Assembly: GCF_018326285.1 (NCBI RefSeq)
Contig: NZ_AP023362.1
Location: 2,480,001-2,544,000, forward strand
DNA from: Mycolicibacterium sp. TY81
GTDB lineage: Bacteria; Actinomycetota; Actinomycetes; Mycobacteriales; Mycobacteriaceae
Reading direction: 5' to 3'
Length of the DNA: 64,000 bases
Of the stretch, positions 53,641 through 63,728 are shown piece after piece. Made by a program: the position numbers and the translations under genes. The number at the start of each line of letters is the position of its first letter. The stretch's first letter is position 1. Below the pieces are notes generated by a model. It saw only the letters and a program-made list of their open reading frames with translations, had not been told where the DNA came from and did no database searches.

Positions 53641-55572
53641 TCAGTCTCCGGTGCGCATGAACTTGTCGGTGAAATCGCCACCCTTGCATTCGCCGCCGGT
53701 CGACGTGTTGATGCCTCGACCCTCGAGCGCCGGGATCGGATCCTGAAGATCGGTCGGCAGCGGATATTCCGCGGTGATCTTGACGTGCGTGGTCCCACCG
53801 AGCGCGCACGGGACGGTGCCCTCCTCGGTACGCGTCCACTTGCCGCCGGCGAAGATCAACGTGACCACACCGTCCATCGCGTGGAACGCACTGATACAGC
53901 GGTCCCCCGTGCGCAGGCACTGCGTACGCACCTGCAGATCCGGCGCACCGGGGGCGAAACCGCCGACCGCGTACACGATGTTCTCGTGGTAGCGGCCGTG
54001 CAATGTCGAGGCCGGCGAGGTGGTGCGTGGCGGTAGGCCGGCGGGGTCGGCGACGCTGCCCAACTCGCCGTCACCGGTGCGGGTGAACGTGACGGTCCGT
54101 TTGACGCTGCTGCACCCGTTGACGGCGTTTCGCGTGGTCTCACCTGCCAAGGTGCCGTCGGGCCTGGGCGTCAAGGTGAAGACCACCCACACCTCTGTCG
54201 GCGCCTCGTCGGGCGCGTCGGTACATTTCACGGCCCCGGTCCCGACGGCGACCCACTCACCGGATATCTGGTCGAACGTCATGTTCGACACCACGGGCAC
54301 GGCGCTCTTGCCGGTGTACGACGCATTGGCTATGCACCCGTTGGCACCGCACGATGACCGCACGTCCCACTGACCAGTGATCGCCGGCCCGCCCGGGATC
54401 GCCGTGCCCTGCAGATCGGTCGCCGGACCGTATTCGGCGCGGTACCTGCCGCTGAAACCGGTGCCTGCCGCGGTGGCCGCCGGGCTCGGGGCCGCCGGTT
54501 GCGCGCTGGGACGATCGTCTCGTCCCAGCAGCTGCACTCCGGCGAACACCACACCGGCGACGACCAGTAGGGCGACCACCGCCAGGACCGCGATGAGCGC
54601 GCCGGATCGTGACGACCGCGTCGGCGGCGGGGCAAACTGGGTGGACGGGTTCTGGTACGGCGGTGCGTGTCGGGTGGGCGGCGGCACCGGCGCGGCCATG
54701 GTGGGCTGGTTGCGAAAATCGTTGGGCACCATCGTCATCGGTTGGCGCGACTGCTGTTCGAGGGCGTGCGCGAACTCACCGCAGCTGGCGAAGCGCGCTG
54801 CGGGTGTCTTCGACATGGCCCGGGCCAGTACCGGATCCAGGCCGCGGAGTTCGGGCCGATGCTCCCCCAGGGACGGCGCCGGCGCGGTGACGTGTTTGGT
54901 GATGACCACCGCCGGATTGCTGTCGGCGTACGGCGGATTCCCGGTCAGAAGCTGGAATGCCGTGCAGGCCAACGCATATTGATCGGTCCGGCCGTCCATC
55001 CCCTCGCCCCGGAGCTGCTCCGGCGCCGCGTATGCGACCGTCCCCACCGCCATGTTGGTCGCGGTGAGCCCCGCCGAGTCGTTCATCGGCCGGGCGATCC
55101 CGAAGTCGGCGAGGTAGATGCGAGATGTCTCGGCGTCCAGCAAGATGTTGGCCGGCTTCACATCCCGGTGCAGCAGGCCCCGCCGGTGCGCGTGATCGAG
55201 CGCCGACGCCACGGCCTGGATGATCGGCAGCGCCACCTCGGGCGGCATGCCGGTGGGATAGTGCTCACGCAACAGCTGCGCGGCATCGGTCCCGGCCACA
55301 TAATCCATCGAAATCCAGAGCTGGCCGTCGCACTCGCCCCGGTCGTGGACGCCGAGGATGTTGGGGTGCGACAGCGTGGACACCAGGTCCGCCTCGCGCA
55401 GGAATCGCGGTCCGTAGTCGGGATCCGACGTCAGATCGGCCGACAGCACCTTCACGGCGTCCAGTCGCGGCAGCCGCGGATGCGAAGCGAGGTACACGCT
55501 GCCCATCCCGCCCGCGCCCAGTTTCCGCCGGATGGTGTAACCGGCGAAAACCTGACCCTCGGTGAGCAACAC
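53641..55572 (-). CDS. Transmembrane Ser/Thr protein kinase, partner of the FHA redox protein
   Basis: In the 643-residue protein, kinase motifs are complete: LGAGGMGSV, Lys41 in [13 protein letters not shown] (Asp137), DFGIAR (Asp156), and activation-loop Thr170/Thr172. A Pro-rich juxtamembrane region and a TM helix (about 324-349) follow. Outside lies a sensor of about 280 residues in two similar halves, with six or more cysteines ([21 protein letters not shown]). TACGAT (55579-55584) lies 6 nt before the GTG, so the start is leaderless. It is transcribed toward the FHA-oxidoreductase, almost certainly in one operon. Confidence 0.94.
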   Translation of the reverse strand: MLLTEGQVFAGYTIRRKLGAGGMGSVYLASHPRLPRLDAVKVLSADLTSDPDYGPRFLREADLVSTLSHPNILGVHDRGECDGQLWISMDYVAGTDAAQLLREHYPTGMPPEVALPIIQAVASALDHAHRRGLLHRDVKPANILLDAETSRIYLADFGIARPMNDSAGLTATNMAVGTVAYAAPEQLRGEGMDGRTDQYALACTAFQLLTGNPPYADSNPAVVITKHVTAPAPSLGEHRPELRGLDPVLARAMSKTPAARFASCGEFAHALEQQSRQPMTMVPNDFRNQPTMAAPVPPPTRHAPPYQNPSTQFAPPPTRSSRSGALIAVLAVVALLVVAGVVFAGVQLLGRDDRPSAQPAAPSPAATAAGTGFSGRYRAEYGPATDLQGTAIPGGPAITGQWDVRSSCGANGCIANASYTGKSAVPVVSNMTFDQISGEWVAVGTGAVKCTDAPDEAPTEVWVVFTLTPRPDGTLAGETTRNAVNGCSSVKRTVTFTRTGDGELGSVADPAGLPPRTTSPASTLHGRYHENIVYAVGGFAPGAPDLQVRTQCLRTGDRCISAFHAMDGVVTLIFAGGKWTRTEEGTVPCALGGTTHVKITAEYPLPTDLQDPIPALEGRGINTSTGGECKGGDFTDKFMRTGD

Positions 55573-55677
55573 GGGCAAATCGTAGGCCCGCGGGGGTGCG
55601 GGCGCAGGCAACGTCGACAAATCCGCCCAGCGGACCAGTCCGGTCCATGACGACCGCGGTCTCGATACAGTCCGACG

Positions 55678-57045
55678 ATGCACGCCGCCGCACTGAACCG
55701 TCTGGCCGATGCCCTGCCCGACGGCGCGCTGATCACCGATCCCGACATCATCGAGCGCTACCGCCGAGATTCGGCAGCCGACCCGAACGCCGGCACCCCC
55801 ATCGCCGTGGTGCGCCCCGCCGGTACCGCTGACGTGCAGCAGGTGCTGCGGTGGGCCGCCGAACACCGCGTCGCCGTGGTACCGCGCGGCGCCGGATCGG
55901 GCCTGTCCGGCGGGGCCGACGCCGTCGACGGATCCGTGGTGCTCAGCACCGAACGGATGCGGGACATCCGGATCGATCCGGCCACCCGGACAGCCGTGGT
56001 GCAGCCGGGCCTGACCAACACCGAGGTCAAGCGCGCGGCTGCCGAACACGGTCTGTGGTATCCGCCGGACCCGTCGTCCATCGACATCTCGTCGATCGGC
56101 GGCAATGCCGCGACCAACGCGGGCGGCCTGTGCTGCGTGAAGTACGGCGTCACCGGTGATTACGTGCTCGGCATGGAGGTCGTGCTGGCCGACGGCACGG
56201 CATTGCGGCTGGGTGGTCCGTTACTGAAAGACGTTGCGGGACTGTCGTTGACGAAACTGTTCATCGGGTCCGAGGGGATTCTGGGGGTTATCACCGAGCT
56301 GACGCTGCGGTTGATCCCGGCTCAACCGCCCGCGTCGACCGTGGTGGCTTTGTTCGACTCCGTCGAGGATGCCGCCAACGCCGTGGTCGCCATCACCGGT
56401 GAAATCCGGCCGGCCATGCTGGAATTCATGGATCACGCGAGCATCAACGCCGCCGAGGACCACATGCGGATGGGCCTGGACCGGTCTGCCCGGGCGATGT
56501 TGTTGATGCAGTCCGACGCGCCGGGGGCCGCGGCGGAAGAAGTGGCGACGATCGTGCGCAACTGCGAGAAGTGCGGCGCCACCGAGGTTTTCGCCACCGA
56601 TGATCCGGCCGAGGGCGCCGCGTTCACCGCCGCCCGCCGCGGCATGTTCGGCGCGGTCGAGAAGCTCGGCAGCTTATTGCTCGAGGACGTGGGCGTCCCG
56701 ATACCGCAACTTCCCGCGTTGGTCACGGGGGTCGAGGACATCGCCGATACCTGCGACGTGCAGATCTACATGGTGGCGCACGCCGGCGACGGCAACACCC
56801 ATCCGATCATCGTGTACGACCCCACCGACCCCGACGCCACCGACCGCGCCCAGCGCGCGTTCGCCCGCATCATGGAGCTGGCCATCGGGCTCGGCGGCAC
56901 CATCACCGGCGAACATGGCGTCGGACGGCTGAAGCGGGACTGGCTACCCGCTCAGCTGGGCGACGACGCCATTGCCCTGACGCGGCGCATCAAAGACGCG
57001 CTGGATCCGCAGGGCATTCTCAACCCCGGTGCGGTGCTGCGCTAG
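55678..57045 (+). CDS. FAD-binding oxidase of the GlcD / D-lactate dehydrogenase family
   Basis: The 455-residue protein has a PCMH-type FAD domain ([57 protein letters not shown]) and a C-terminal FAD-oxidase domain ending [13 protein letters not shown]...[16 protein letters not shown]. It oxidises a 2-hydroxy acid such as D-lactate or glycolate. TACAGT (55666-55671) lies 6 nt before the ATG (leaderless). It is divergent from the kinase. Confidence 0.94.
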   Translation: MHAAALNRLADALPDGALITDPDIIERYRRDSAADPNAGTPIAVVRPAGTADVQQVLRWAAEHRVAVVPRGAGSGLSGGADAVDGSVVLSTERMRDIRIDPATRTAVVQPGLTNTEVKRAAAEHGLWYPPDPSSIDISSIGGNAATNAGGLCCVKYGVTGDYVLGMEVVLADGTALRLGGPLLKDVAGLSLTKLFIGSEGILGVITELTLRLIPAQPPASTVVALFDSVEDAANAVVAITGEIRPAMLEFMDHASINAAEDHMRMGLDRSARAMLLMQSDAPGAAAEEVATIVRNCEKCGATEVFATDDPAEGAAFTAARRGMFGAVEKLGSLLLEDVGVPIPQLPALVTGVEDIADTCDVQIYMVAHAGDGNTHPIIVYDPTDPDATDRAQRAFARIMELAIGLGGTITGEHGVGRLKRDWLPAQLGDDAIALTRRIKDALDPQGILNPGAVLR

Positions 57046-57295
57046 TCACCTCGACGTGGGCCCGGACCCGTCCGGCGTCGTCGCACCAGCCCTTGCTCGC
57101 GGCGTATGCCAGCATGCCGGCCAGGTTCTGCCGCCATTGGTCGTCATCGCCCCGGCCGGCCAGGTCGGTCAGCACGTCCGGCGCGATCCAGGCGTGCTCG
57201 GGTACCTCGATGACCACCTTGAAGGCCGTGAAGTCGTCCGGTTCACGCACCTCGACGACTGGTGGGATTCCGGTGGGGTCGATGTGCAGGTACAT
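57020..57295 (-). CDS. Small conserved protein of unknown function
   Basis: The 91-residue protein MYLHIDPTGIPPVVEVREPDD continues with FTAFKVVIEVPEHAWIAPDVLTDLAG and DDQWRQNLAGMLAYAASKGW. It seems a compact alpha/beta domain. AAGGAG is well placed before the ATG. The 3' end overlaps the convergent oxidase gene by 26 bp. No family is recognised. Confidence 0.72.
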   Translation of the reverse strand: MYLHIDPTGIPPVVEVREPDDFTAFKVVIEVPEHAWIAPDVLTDLAGRGDDDQWRQNLAGMLAYAASKGWCDDAGRVRAHVEVTSAAPHRG

Positions 57296-57437
57296 TCGCG
57301 CTCCTTCGTTGACGGGCGCCGCCGATTGTGTGCGGGACCACCGGCCGCTGGCGGCACGTGTCCCACCCCGTGGGGCGAAAAGTCGATCTCACGTGCGCGT
57401 CGCCTGGCGGTAACCAACGATCCGTACAGTCGCTGGC

Positions 57438-57878
57438 ATGTCCGAAGAACCCACGAGCCTCGCCGAGCAGACCTTCCGGGATCTGCTCACCGCGGCCATC
57501 ACGCGGGGAGACCGGCCGCCACCCACCACGATTCTGGGCCCGACCTGCTGGATTGCGCTCGACGCGCTGGCCCGCGAGCACCCGGACGCCACGCCCGAGC
57601 GCGTCATCGCGGCGTACGACGCGTTCGCGATCGAACATCAGGGCACCGGCGGAACCGAGAACGACGTCGAGGCCGAGGTCGATCCCACCACCGCGCGGGC
57701 CACCGAATACGCCGCCATCGACGCGCTGGTGGCGCAACTGACCATCACCTACCCGAACATCGACCCCCGGACGGTGCGGGCCGTTGTCCGCCGGATACAC
57801 GCCGATTTCCACGATCACGCGGTGCGGGACTTCATCCCACTCTTCGTGGAGCAGGCTGCGCACCGGAAACTCGCCTAG
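57438..57878 (+). CDS. Helical conserved protein of unknown function
   Basis: The 146-residue protein is predicted all-helical and acidic (ATPERVIAAYDAFAIEHQG, VRAVVRRIHADFHDHAVRDFIPLFVEQ). It has no recognised motif. TACAGT (57425-57430) lies 7 nt before the ATG (leaderless). It precedes the acyl-CoA dehydrogenase by 46 bp on the same strand. Confidence 0.75.
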   Translation: MSEEPTSLAEQTFRDLLTAAITRGDRPPPTTILGPTCWIALDALAREHPDATPERVIAAYDAFAIEHQGTGGTENDVEAEVDPTTARATEYAAIDALVAQLTITYPNIDPRTVRAVVRRIHADFHDHAVRDFIPLFVEQAAHRKLA

Positions 57879-57923
57879 ACCGACCTGCTTCGAGAGCGGC
57901 ACCGCCCTGGCAAGGTAGTGCCC

Positions 57924-59078
57924 GTGTCCACTCACCTGACCGACGAAGAGGCCCTGCTCGTCGCGACCGTGCGCGCGTTCATCGACCGCGACGTCAAGCC
58001 CACGGTGCGCGATGTCGAACACGCCAACACCTACCCCGAGGCGTGGATCGAACAGATGAAGCAGATCGGCATCTACGGGCTCGCGATCCCCGACGAGTAT
58101 GGCGGTTCCCCGGTGTCGATGCCGTGTTATGTCGAAGTGACGCAGGAACTCTCACGCGGATGGATGAGCCTGGCCGGCGCCATGGGCGGTCACACCGTGG
58201 TGGCCAAGCTGATCGGCCTGTTCGGCACCGACGAACAGAAGCAGACGTACCTGCCGCGCATGGCCACCGGTGAACTGCGCGCGACCATGGCGCTGACCGA
58301 ACCGGGCGGCGGCTCGGATCTGCAGAACATGTCGACCACTGCCCGCCGGGACGGCACCGACCTGGTGATCAACGGATCCAAGACATGGATCAGCAACGCG
58401 CGCCGCTCGGGGCTGATCGCACTGCTGTGCAAGACCGACCCGTCCGCCGAGCCACGGCACAAAGGCATTTCGGTGGTGCTCGTCGAACACGGTCCCGGGC
58501 TGACGGTGTCACGCGATCTGCCCAAGCTGGGCTACAAGGGTGTCGAATCCTGCGAGCTGACGTTCGACGGCTACCGCACGCCCGCGTCGTCGATCCTCGG
58601 GGGCGAGCCCGGCAAGGGCTTCGGCCAGATGATGAAAGGCCTTGAGACAGGCCGGATTCAGGTGGCCTCGCGTGCGCTCGGCGTCGCGACCGCGGCGTTG
58701 GAGGACGCACTCGACTACGCGCAGGAACGCGAGAGCTTCGGGCAGCCGATCTGGAAGCACCAGTCCGTCGGCAACTACCTGGCGGACATGGCCACCAAAC
58801 TCACCGCGGCGCGCCAGCTGACGCGGTATGCCGCCGAGCGCTACGACAGCGGCGAACGCTGCGACATGGAAGCCGGCATGGCCAAGCTGTTCGCATCCGA
58901 GATCGCCATGGAGATCGCGCTCAATGCCGTCCGGATCCACGGTGGCTACGGCTATTCCACCGAATACGACGTCGAACGCTACTTCCGCGACGCCCCGCTG
59001 ATGATCGTCGGCGAAGGCACCAACGAAATCCAGCGCAACGTCATCGCCGCGCAGTTGGTCGCCCGCGGTGGGCTCTGA
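57924..59078 (+). CDS. Acyl-CoA dehydrogenase
   Basis: The 384-residue protein has the full ACAD fold. The middle domain has ATMALTEPGGGSDLQNM, where the FAD and substrate are bound. ALDYAQERESFGQPIWKHQSV and IHGGYGYSTEYDVERYFRDA are standard C-terminal motifs, and the catalytic base is probably the Glu of GEGTNEIQ. GTG 57924 has AAGG 8 nt upstream; another GTG 6 nt earlier lacks that spacing. The chain-length preference is unknown. The stop overlaps the ClC gene start (TGATG). Confidence 0.94.
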   Translation: MSTHLTDEEALLVATVRAFIDRDVKPTVRDVEHANTYPEAWIEQMKQIGIYGLAIPDEYGGSPVSMPCYVEVTQELSRGWMSLAGAMGGHTVVAKLIGLFGTDEQKQTYLPRMATGELRATMALTEPGGGSDLQNMSTTARRDGTDLVINGSKTWISNARRSGLIALLCKTDPSAEPRHKGISVVLVEHGPGLTVSRDLPKLGYKGVESCELTFDGYRTPASSILGGEPGKGFGQMMKGLETGRIQVASRALGVATAALEDALDYAQERESFGQPIWKHQSVGNYLADMATKLTAARQLTRYAAERYDSGERCDMEAGMAKLFASEIAMEIALNAVRIHGGYGYSTEYDVERYFRDAPLMIVGEGTNEIQRNVIAAQLVARGGL

Positions 59079-60370
59079 TGGATAAGGGACGCGCCGGCAA
59101 CGTCATCGGGTTCGTCCTCGCGGCAGCCGTCGTCGGTGCGTTGACCGGTCTGGCGGCGGGCAGCTTCCGCGTGCTGCTCGATTACGCGACACAGTGGCGC
59201 GCCTCGTTGTCGCAGTGGTCTCACGAAAGTTGGTGGGGCCCCATCGTCGTCGTCGCCATCTGTGCCGCCTGCACCGCGCTGGCCGCGTCGCTGGTCCGCC
59301 GCGTCGAACCGTTCGCCGAGGGCAGCGGTATTCCGCGCGTCGAGGCAGTGGTCGCCGGCCGCGCCGAACCGGGCCGGTTCCGAATCCTGCCGGTCAAGTA
59401 CGTCGGTGGACTGCTGGCCCTCGGCTCGGGCCTCGCCCTCGGCCGCGAAGGGCCGTCGGTGCAGATGGGCGGTTCCATCGCCGTCATCGTCGCCTCGGCG
59501 ACCCGCCGTCCCCAAGCGGATCTGCGCATCCTCGCCGCCGCCGGTGCGGCCGCCGGCCTGGCGACCGCGTTCAACGCGCCGATCGCCGGCGGGGTGTTCG
59601 TCCTGGAGGAGCTCGTCAAGCGCTTCGACCCGCGCACCACCGTCGCCACGCTGGTCGCCTCGGCGTCCGGGTTCATGGCGGCCTACCCATTCGTCCGCTC
59701 GGGCAGTGAATTCGAGGTGCCGGCCCTGGCCGATCCGGCGCTGGCCGACTCCGGGTGGATACTGGCCGTCGGCGTGCTCACCGGAGTCCTGGGGGTGCTC
59801 TACAACAAAGCCATCATGTTCGGCCTGCGCACCGCCGATACCAGCCGCTGGCCGGTCGAGGTCCGTGCCGCACTCATCGGCGCCGGCGTCGGTGTGCTGG
59901 TCTGGTACTCCCCCAACCTCGCAGGTGGCGGCGACCACCTCACCCAGGAAGCGCTGCTGGGCCACGGCGCCATCGGTGCCGTCACGGCGGTGCTGGTGCT
60001 GCGTTTCGTCCTGGGCGTGGTCTCGTATGCCGCGGGTACACCGGGCGGCCTGTTCGCACCGATGCTCGTCCTCGGCGCCGATGTCGGACTGATCGTCGGC
60101 CTGATCGCGACCCATGTCGCGCCACAATCGGCGCCTGCTCCGGCGGCCCTTGCCCTCATCGGCATGGCAGCGTTCTTCACCGCCACCGTCCAGGCGCCGG
60201 TGACGGGCCTCATCCTCGCCACCGAACTCACGGGCAGCGCGAACCAGCTGCCCCCGATGCTCGGTGCCTGTGCGACGGCGCTATTGGTCGCCATCGCACT
60301 CGGCTCGCGACCGATCTACGACCTGCTCACCGACCGGGCAGCCGCTGCCGCCACAGCCGCGAAAACGTAG
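59078..60370 (+). CDS. ClC-family chloride channel/antiporter
   Basis: The 430-residue protein has about 10-12 TM segments and the ClC selectivity motifs GSGIPRVEA, GREGPSVQMG (with the gating Glu, hence a proton-coupled antiporter is possible) and GGLFAPMLVLG. No CBS domains follow, as in bacterial ClcA. The ATG overlaps the acyl-CoA dehydrogenase stop. It probably aids acid tolerance or anion balance. Confidence 0.94.
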   Translation: MDKGRAGNVIGFVLAAAVVGALTGLAAGSFRVLLDYATQWRASLSQWSHESWWGPIVVVAICAACTALAASLVRRVEPFAEGSGIPRVEAVVAGRAEPGRFRILPVKYVGGLLALGSGLALGREGPSVQMGGSIAVIVASATRRPQADLRILAAAGAAAGLATAFNAPIAGGVFVLEELVKRFDPRTTVATLVASASGFMAAYPFVRSGSEFEVPALADPALADSGWILAVGVLTGVLGVLYNKAIMFGLRTADTSRWPVEVRAALIGAGVGVLVWYSPNLAGGGDHLTQEALLGHGAIGAVTAVLVLRFVLGVVSYAAGTPGGLFAPMLVLGADVGLIVGLIATHVAPQSAPAPAALALIGMAAFFTATVQAPVTGLILATELTGSANQLPPMLGACATALLVAIALGSRPIYDLLTDRAAAAATAAKT

Positions 60371-60371
60371 C

Positions 60372-61385
60372 TCAGCGCAGATTGCCGGCGTATCTGCTTG
60401 GCAGCGCACCGATTTCGATGAGCCACAGCAGGGTGTCGCGGGCGGTTTCCTCGAACGGCCGCGCGACGACGCCGAGGTCCTCCGTGGTGGGCGACGTGTC
60501 GAAGCGGGTGTCCCGCTCGGCGAGCTCGACGGTCTCGACGTCCGCGGGGAGGTGAATGTCGTCCGGCAGCACCTTGTTGAGCAGTTCCACGAAACGGCTG
60601 AAGGGCTTGGCCACGATGGACGGCGTCGTCACGAATGGCAGCCAGCGTCCGGTGATCTTGTGCAGCGTGCCGTGCATCAGGTCCCCGGTCAGGTGATGGC
60701 CGGGCACCACATAGCGACGCGGTCCGTTGCCCCGCACCATGCATGCGGCAACGACATCGGCGACATCGCGGACGTCGACGTAGTGGGCACCGCCCCTCGG
60801 CCACACGGGAAGCCAGCCCTTCACGATCCAGGTGAACAGCTCGACCTGAGTCCCCAGATACGGATCGTGCGGTCCCAACACGCCACCGGGGTACACCGAC
60901 ACCACGGGAGCCCCGCCCGACTGGAATGCTCGAATCTGTACCTCTGAATCACGTTTCGACTTGGCGTACGGCAGGCCGACGTCGCCCAGCGGCAGGTCGG
61001 GTCCGCCGCCGTCGCGACACGTGAGGGCCACTGTCGACGAAATGTGCACGATGGGATCCAGGCCGCGTTCCACCGCACCGCCCACGACCAATTCCGTTGC
61101 GCGCAGGTTGGTCCGGGTGATCTCGGCGGCTCGGCGCGCGTCGAGACTGAACACGGCGGCCGCGTGGACGACGGCGTCGACACCGTCGAGTCCGGCAGCC
61201 ACCACCTCGCGGTCCAGCACATCACCGACGACGATGTCGTCGACCGAAACACCCAGCGGTTCAAGTGATATCGGCACCTGCTCCGCCCGCCGAACCAGCA
61301 TCCGCACATCGTGTCCGTCACGGATCAGCACGGCAACGATATGCGCTCCGACAAAGCCCGTCCCCCCGGTCACCAGAACCTTCAT
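60372..61385 (-). CDS. NAD-dependent epimerase/dehydratase (extended SDR)
   Basis: The 337-residue protein starts MKVLVTGGTGFVGAHIVAVL, the Rossmann TGxxGxxG of extended SDRs. VVHAAAVFSLDAR and the catalytic YAKSKRD motif are present, with a Ser in HISSTVAL. It resembles dihydroflavonol-4-reductase and 3-beta-hydroxysteroid dehydrogenase types. AAGGA lies 8 nt before the ATG. It is convergent with ClC (1 bp apart). The substrate is unknown. Confidence 0.92.
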   Translation of the reverse strand: MKVLVTGGTGFVGAHIVAVLIRDGHDVRMLVRRAEQVPISLEPLGVSVDDIVVGDVLDREVVAAGLDGVDAVVHAAAVFSLDARRAAEITRTNLRATELVVGGAVERGLDPIVHISSTVALTCRDGGGPDLPLGDVGLPYAKSKRDSEVQIRAFQSGGAPVVSVYPGGVLGPHDPYLGTQVELFTWIVKGWLPVWPRGGAHYVDVRDVADVVAACMVRGNGPRRYVVPGHHLTGDLMHGTLHKITGRWLPFVTTPSIVAKPFSRFVELLNKVLPDDIHLPADVETVELAERDTRFDTSPTTEDLGVVARPFEETARDTLLWLIEIGALPSRYAGNLR

Positions 61386-61655
61386 CGTCCGTCCTTCCCG
61401 GGGCTCGCCGGCCATTGTCGGTATGGCGCCGACCCCGCACAGGCCGCTGGGCCGCGTCGCCGCCCGCACCCTATCCCCGACCCGCGGCCATTCGCTGGAA
61501 ATCCGGATCACGCTTCGGCGTCACTATCGGCACCATCGCCGGCGACGGCCGCCCTCAGCTTCTCGACCGCGTGCCGGCCGATGTCGACGGAGTTCTGGAT
61601 GATGCCGGAAATCCCTTCTGCGACATCACCTCTGATAACGCGTCCAGGTACCCGC

Positions 61656-62570
61656 TCAGCCGAAGGCGTTCAGCGGCCGCGGCAAGTTCAGGACCAACTG
61701 CGCATCCTTGGCGATGTCCAGGCTCAGGACCCGGGACGCGCCGAGCCCGTCGAGCAGGTCGCTGAGCGGGCCGCCGTTACGGGCGATGGTCACGTCGCGA
61801 GGGAAGCTGCGCTGCGCGTACGACAGCGTGTTGGACTGCACCGACGTCTGGCGCCACTGGCCGTCGACCAGATGGATCATGGTGTTGGTACCCATGCGGG
61901 ACTGCGACGGCACGTCGGTGAACTCGGGCAGCGGCGCGTGCAGCGTCACATCGGGTTTCCCTGTGGGCCCGTCGATCTCGGCGTGCACGGCGTCACTGAT
62001 GTCGACGCTGATGTCGGTGCGCCACTTCGGCAGCTGGTAACCGTTGACTCCGCGAACCCGGGCGATCTCGGTGGTGACCGGTAGCGCCAGCACGTGCGCG
62101 TAGAAGTTCCTGCGCCGCAGGGCATTCAGCAGTTCGAGTTCGGGCAGCAGGCCCGACACCACGCCGTGGTCTCCGGGCTTGCGAATGACGGCGGCAACGG
62201 ACACCTCATCGTAGGGATCGTTGTCGCACACCGCGTACGAGAAGAACGTCAGCGCGGCGATGCCGTAACCGGGCACGGCGCGCAATGGCTCCAGCGGGGC
62301 GGGGAGCATCGCGGCCAAACGGTCCAGCGGCGCAAGCAGATTCGCCTGAACGATGCTGGCGCGGTAGTAGAAGTTCGGCGCCCACAACGGCCCCACCCGT
62401 GAGTCGACCTGAACCTTCGGGATGCGCCGGAACCAGTCGATGTTGCCTACCGCGGGGTCTTGTGCCACCTCGTCCAGATTCGGGTTCGAGCGGTAGCGGT
62501 CGTAGTAACCGCCCTTCGGCACCTCGACGGTCTGGCCGGCGAATTCGACCTCGGTGAGTTGCGTAGCCAT
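61656..62570 (-). CDS. Acetoacetate decarboxylase-family protein
   Basis: The 304-residue protein has the ADC fold with VNGYQLPKWRTDISVDI, where the Lys is a candidate Schiff-base residue, and WAPNFYYRASIVQANLLAPLDRLAAMLP as the N-terminal half. In actinobacteria such genes are often linked to steroid or ketone catabolism rather than solvent formation. It is divergent from the esterase/aldehyde dehydrogenase operon, with a symmetric operator between. Confidence 0.85.
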   Translation of the reverse strand: MATQLTEVEFAGQTVEVPKGGYYDRYRSNPNLDEVAQDPAVGNIDWFRRIPKVQVDSRVGPLWAPNFYYRASIVQANLLAPLDRLAAMLPAPLEPLRAVPGYGIAALTFFSYAVCDNDPYDEVSVAAVIRKPGDHGVVSGLLPELELLNALRRRNFYAHVLALPVTTEIARVRGVNGYQLPKWRTDISVDISDAVHAEIDGPTGKPDVTLHAPLPEFTDVPSQSRMGTNTMIHLVDGQWRQTSVQSNTLSYAQRSFPRDVTIARNGGPLSDLLDGLGASRVLSLDIAKDAQLVLNLPRPLNAFG

Positions 62571-62634
62571 GGTGATGGACCTCGTCCTTCGTAGGGATTG
62601 ACAGCTCAAGGCTGACAGCAGTCGGCCACGGTCC

Positions 62635-62683
62635 ACAGGTGTCGGATGGCCAATAACTTGTGATAAGTGGCCAAACAGGTGTC
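62635..62683. promoter_or_regulatory. Operator-like cluster between divergent catabolic genes
   Basis: TGGCCA occurs at 62647-62652 and 62668-62673 as arms of a 27-bp near-palindrome with ACTT/AAGT inside. It is bracketed by direct repeats ACAGGTGTC (62635-62643 and 62675-62683) 40 bp apart. It probably controls both directions. Confidence 0.5.
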
Positions 62684-62762
62684 ACGGGCCGGCAAGTGGA
62701 CAACTATCGAACAGGTCCCACCTCGTTGAGCAGTTCCACCCCGTGAGCATGAGGAGACAACC

Positions 62763-63728
62763 ATGACCGACATCAAGCCGGTGCTCGAGCCCGAGGCGCT
62801 CGCCTTCTGCCAGGCCACCGACACACCGCCATTCCTCTACCAGCTGCCGCCGGCCGAAGGCCGCAAGACGGTCGACGAGGTGCAGTCCGGCGCAGTCCAG
62901 ATGCCCGACGTCGACGACGAGTGGATCACCGTCGAGGGTGGACCCACGGGCTCGGTGCAGGTCCGCATCGTCAAGCCCGCCGGGACCACCGGCCCCCTGC
63001 CGGTGATCTTCTACATCCATGGCGCGGGCTGGGTATTCGGCAACGCCCACACGCACGACCGCCTGGTCCGGGAACTGGCCGTCGGCGCCGACGCCGCCGT
63101 GGTGTTCCCCGAGTACGACCTGTCCCCCGAGGCCAAGTATCCGACCGCCATCGAGCAGAACTACGCCGCCGCACAATGGGTCTTCGCCCACGGCGCCGAA
63201 AAAGGTTTGGATTCTTCGCGATTCGCGGTGTCCGGCGATTCGGTGGGTGGCGACATGGCCGCCGTGCTCACGCTCATGGCCAAGGACCGGGGCGACGTGA
63301 CGATCTGCCACCAGGTGCTGCTCTACCCCGTCACCGCGGCGGACTTCGACACGCCGTCGTATCACCAGTTCGCCGAACACTACTTCCTGAGCCGCGAGGG
63401 CATGAAGTGGTTCTGGGATCAGTACACCGAGAACGACGCGCAACGCGATGAGATCTACGCGTCACCGTTGCGTGCCACCGTCGAGCAGCTCGAAGGCCTA
63501 CCACCGGCTCTGGTGATCACCGCCGAGGCCGACGTCCTGCGCGACGGCGGCGAGGCCTACGCCGCGAAACTGCGCGAGGCCGGTGTGCCTGTCGTGCAGG
63601 TGCGGTTCGGCGGCATCATCCACGACTTCATGATGCTCAACGCGCTCCGTTCAACCCACGCGGCCACTGCCGCAATCAAACTCGCGCAGGACACGCTGCG
63701 CACCGCACTGCAGGAGAAGACACCATGA
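62763..63728 (+). CDS. HSL-type alpha/beta hydrolase (esterase)
   Basis: In the 321-residue protein, the oxyanion-hole motif FYIHGAGW (HGGG variant), the nucleophile elbow SGDSVGG, Asp in EADVLRDGG and His in FGGIIHDFM complete a hormone-sensitive-lipase-type triad. AGGAG lies 7 nt before the ATG. The stop overlaps the aldehyde dehydrogenase ATG (ATGA), so the two are one operon. It probably cleaves a short-chain ester whose aldehyde or ketone is handled by the neighbours. Confidence 0.93.
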   Translation: MTDIKPVLEPEALAFCQATDTPPFLYQLPPAEGRKTVDEVQSGAVQMPDVDDEWITVEGGPTGSVQVRIVKPAGTTGPLPVIFYIHGAGWVFGNAHTHDRLVRELAVGADAAVVFPEYDLSPEAKYPTAIEQNYAAAQWVFAHGAEKGLDSSRFAVSGDSVGGDMAAVLTLMAKDRGDVTICHQVLLYPVTAADFDTPSYHQFAEHYFLSREGMKWFWDQYTENDAQRDEIYASPLRATVEQLEGLPPALVITAEADVLRDGGEAYAAKLREAGVPVVQVRFGGIIHDFMMLNALRSTHAATAAIKLAQDTLRTALQEKTP

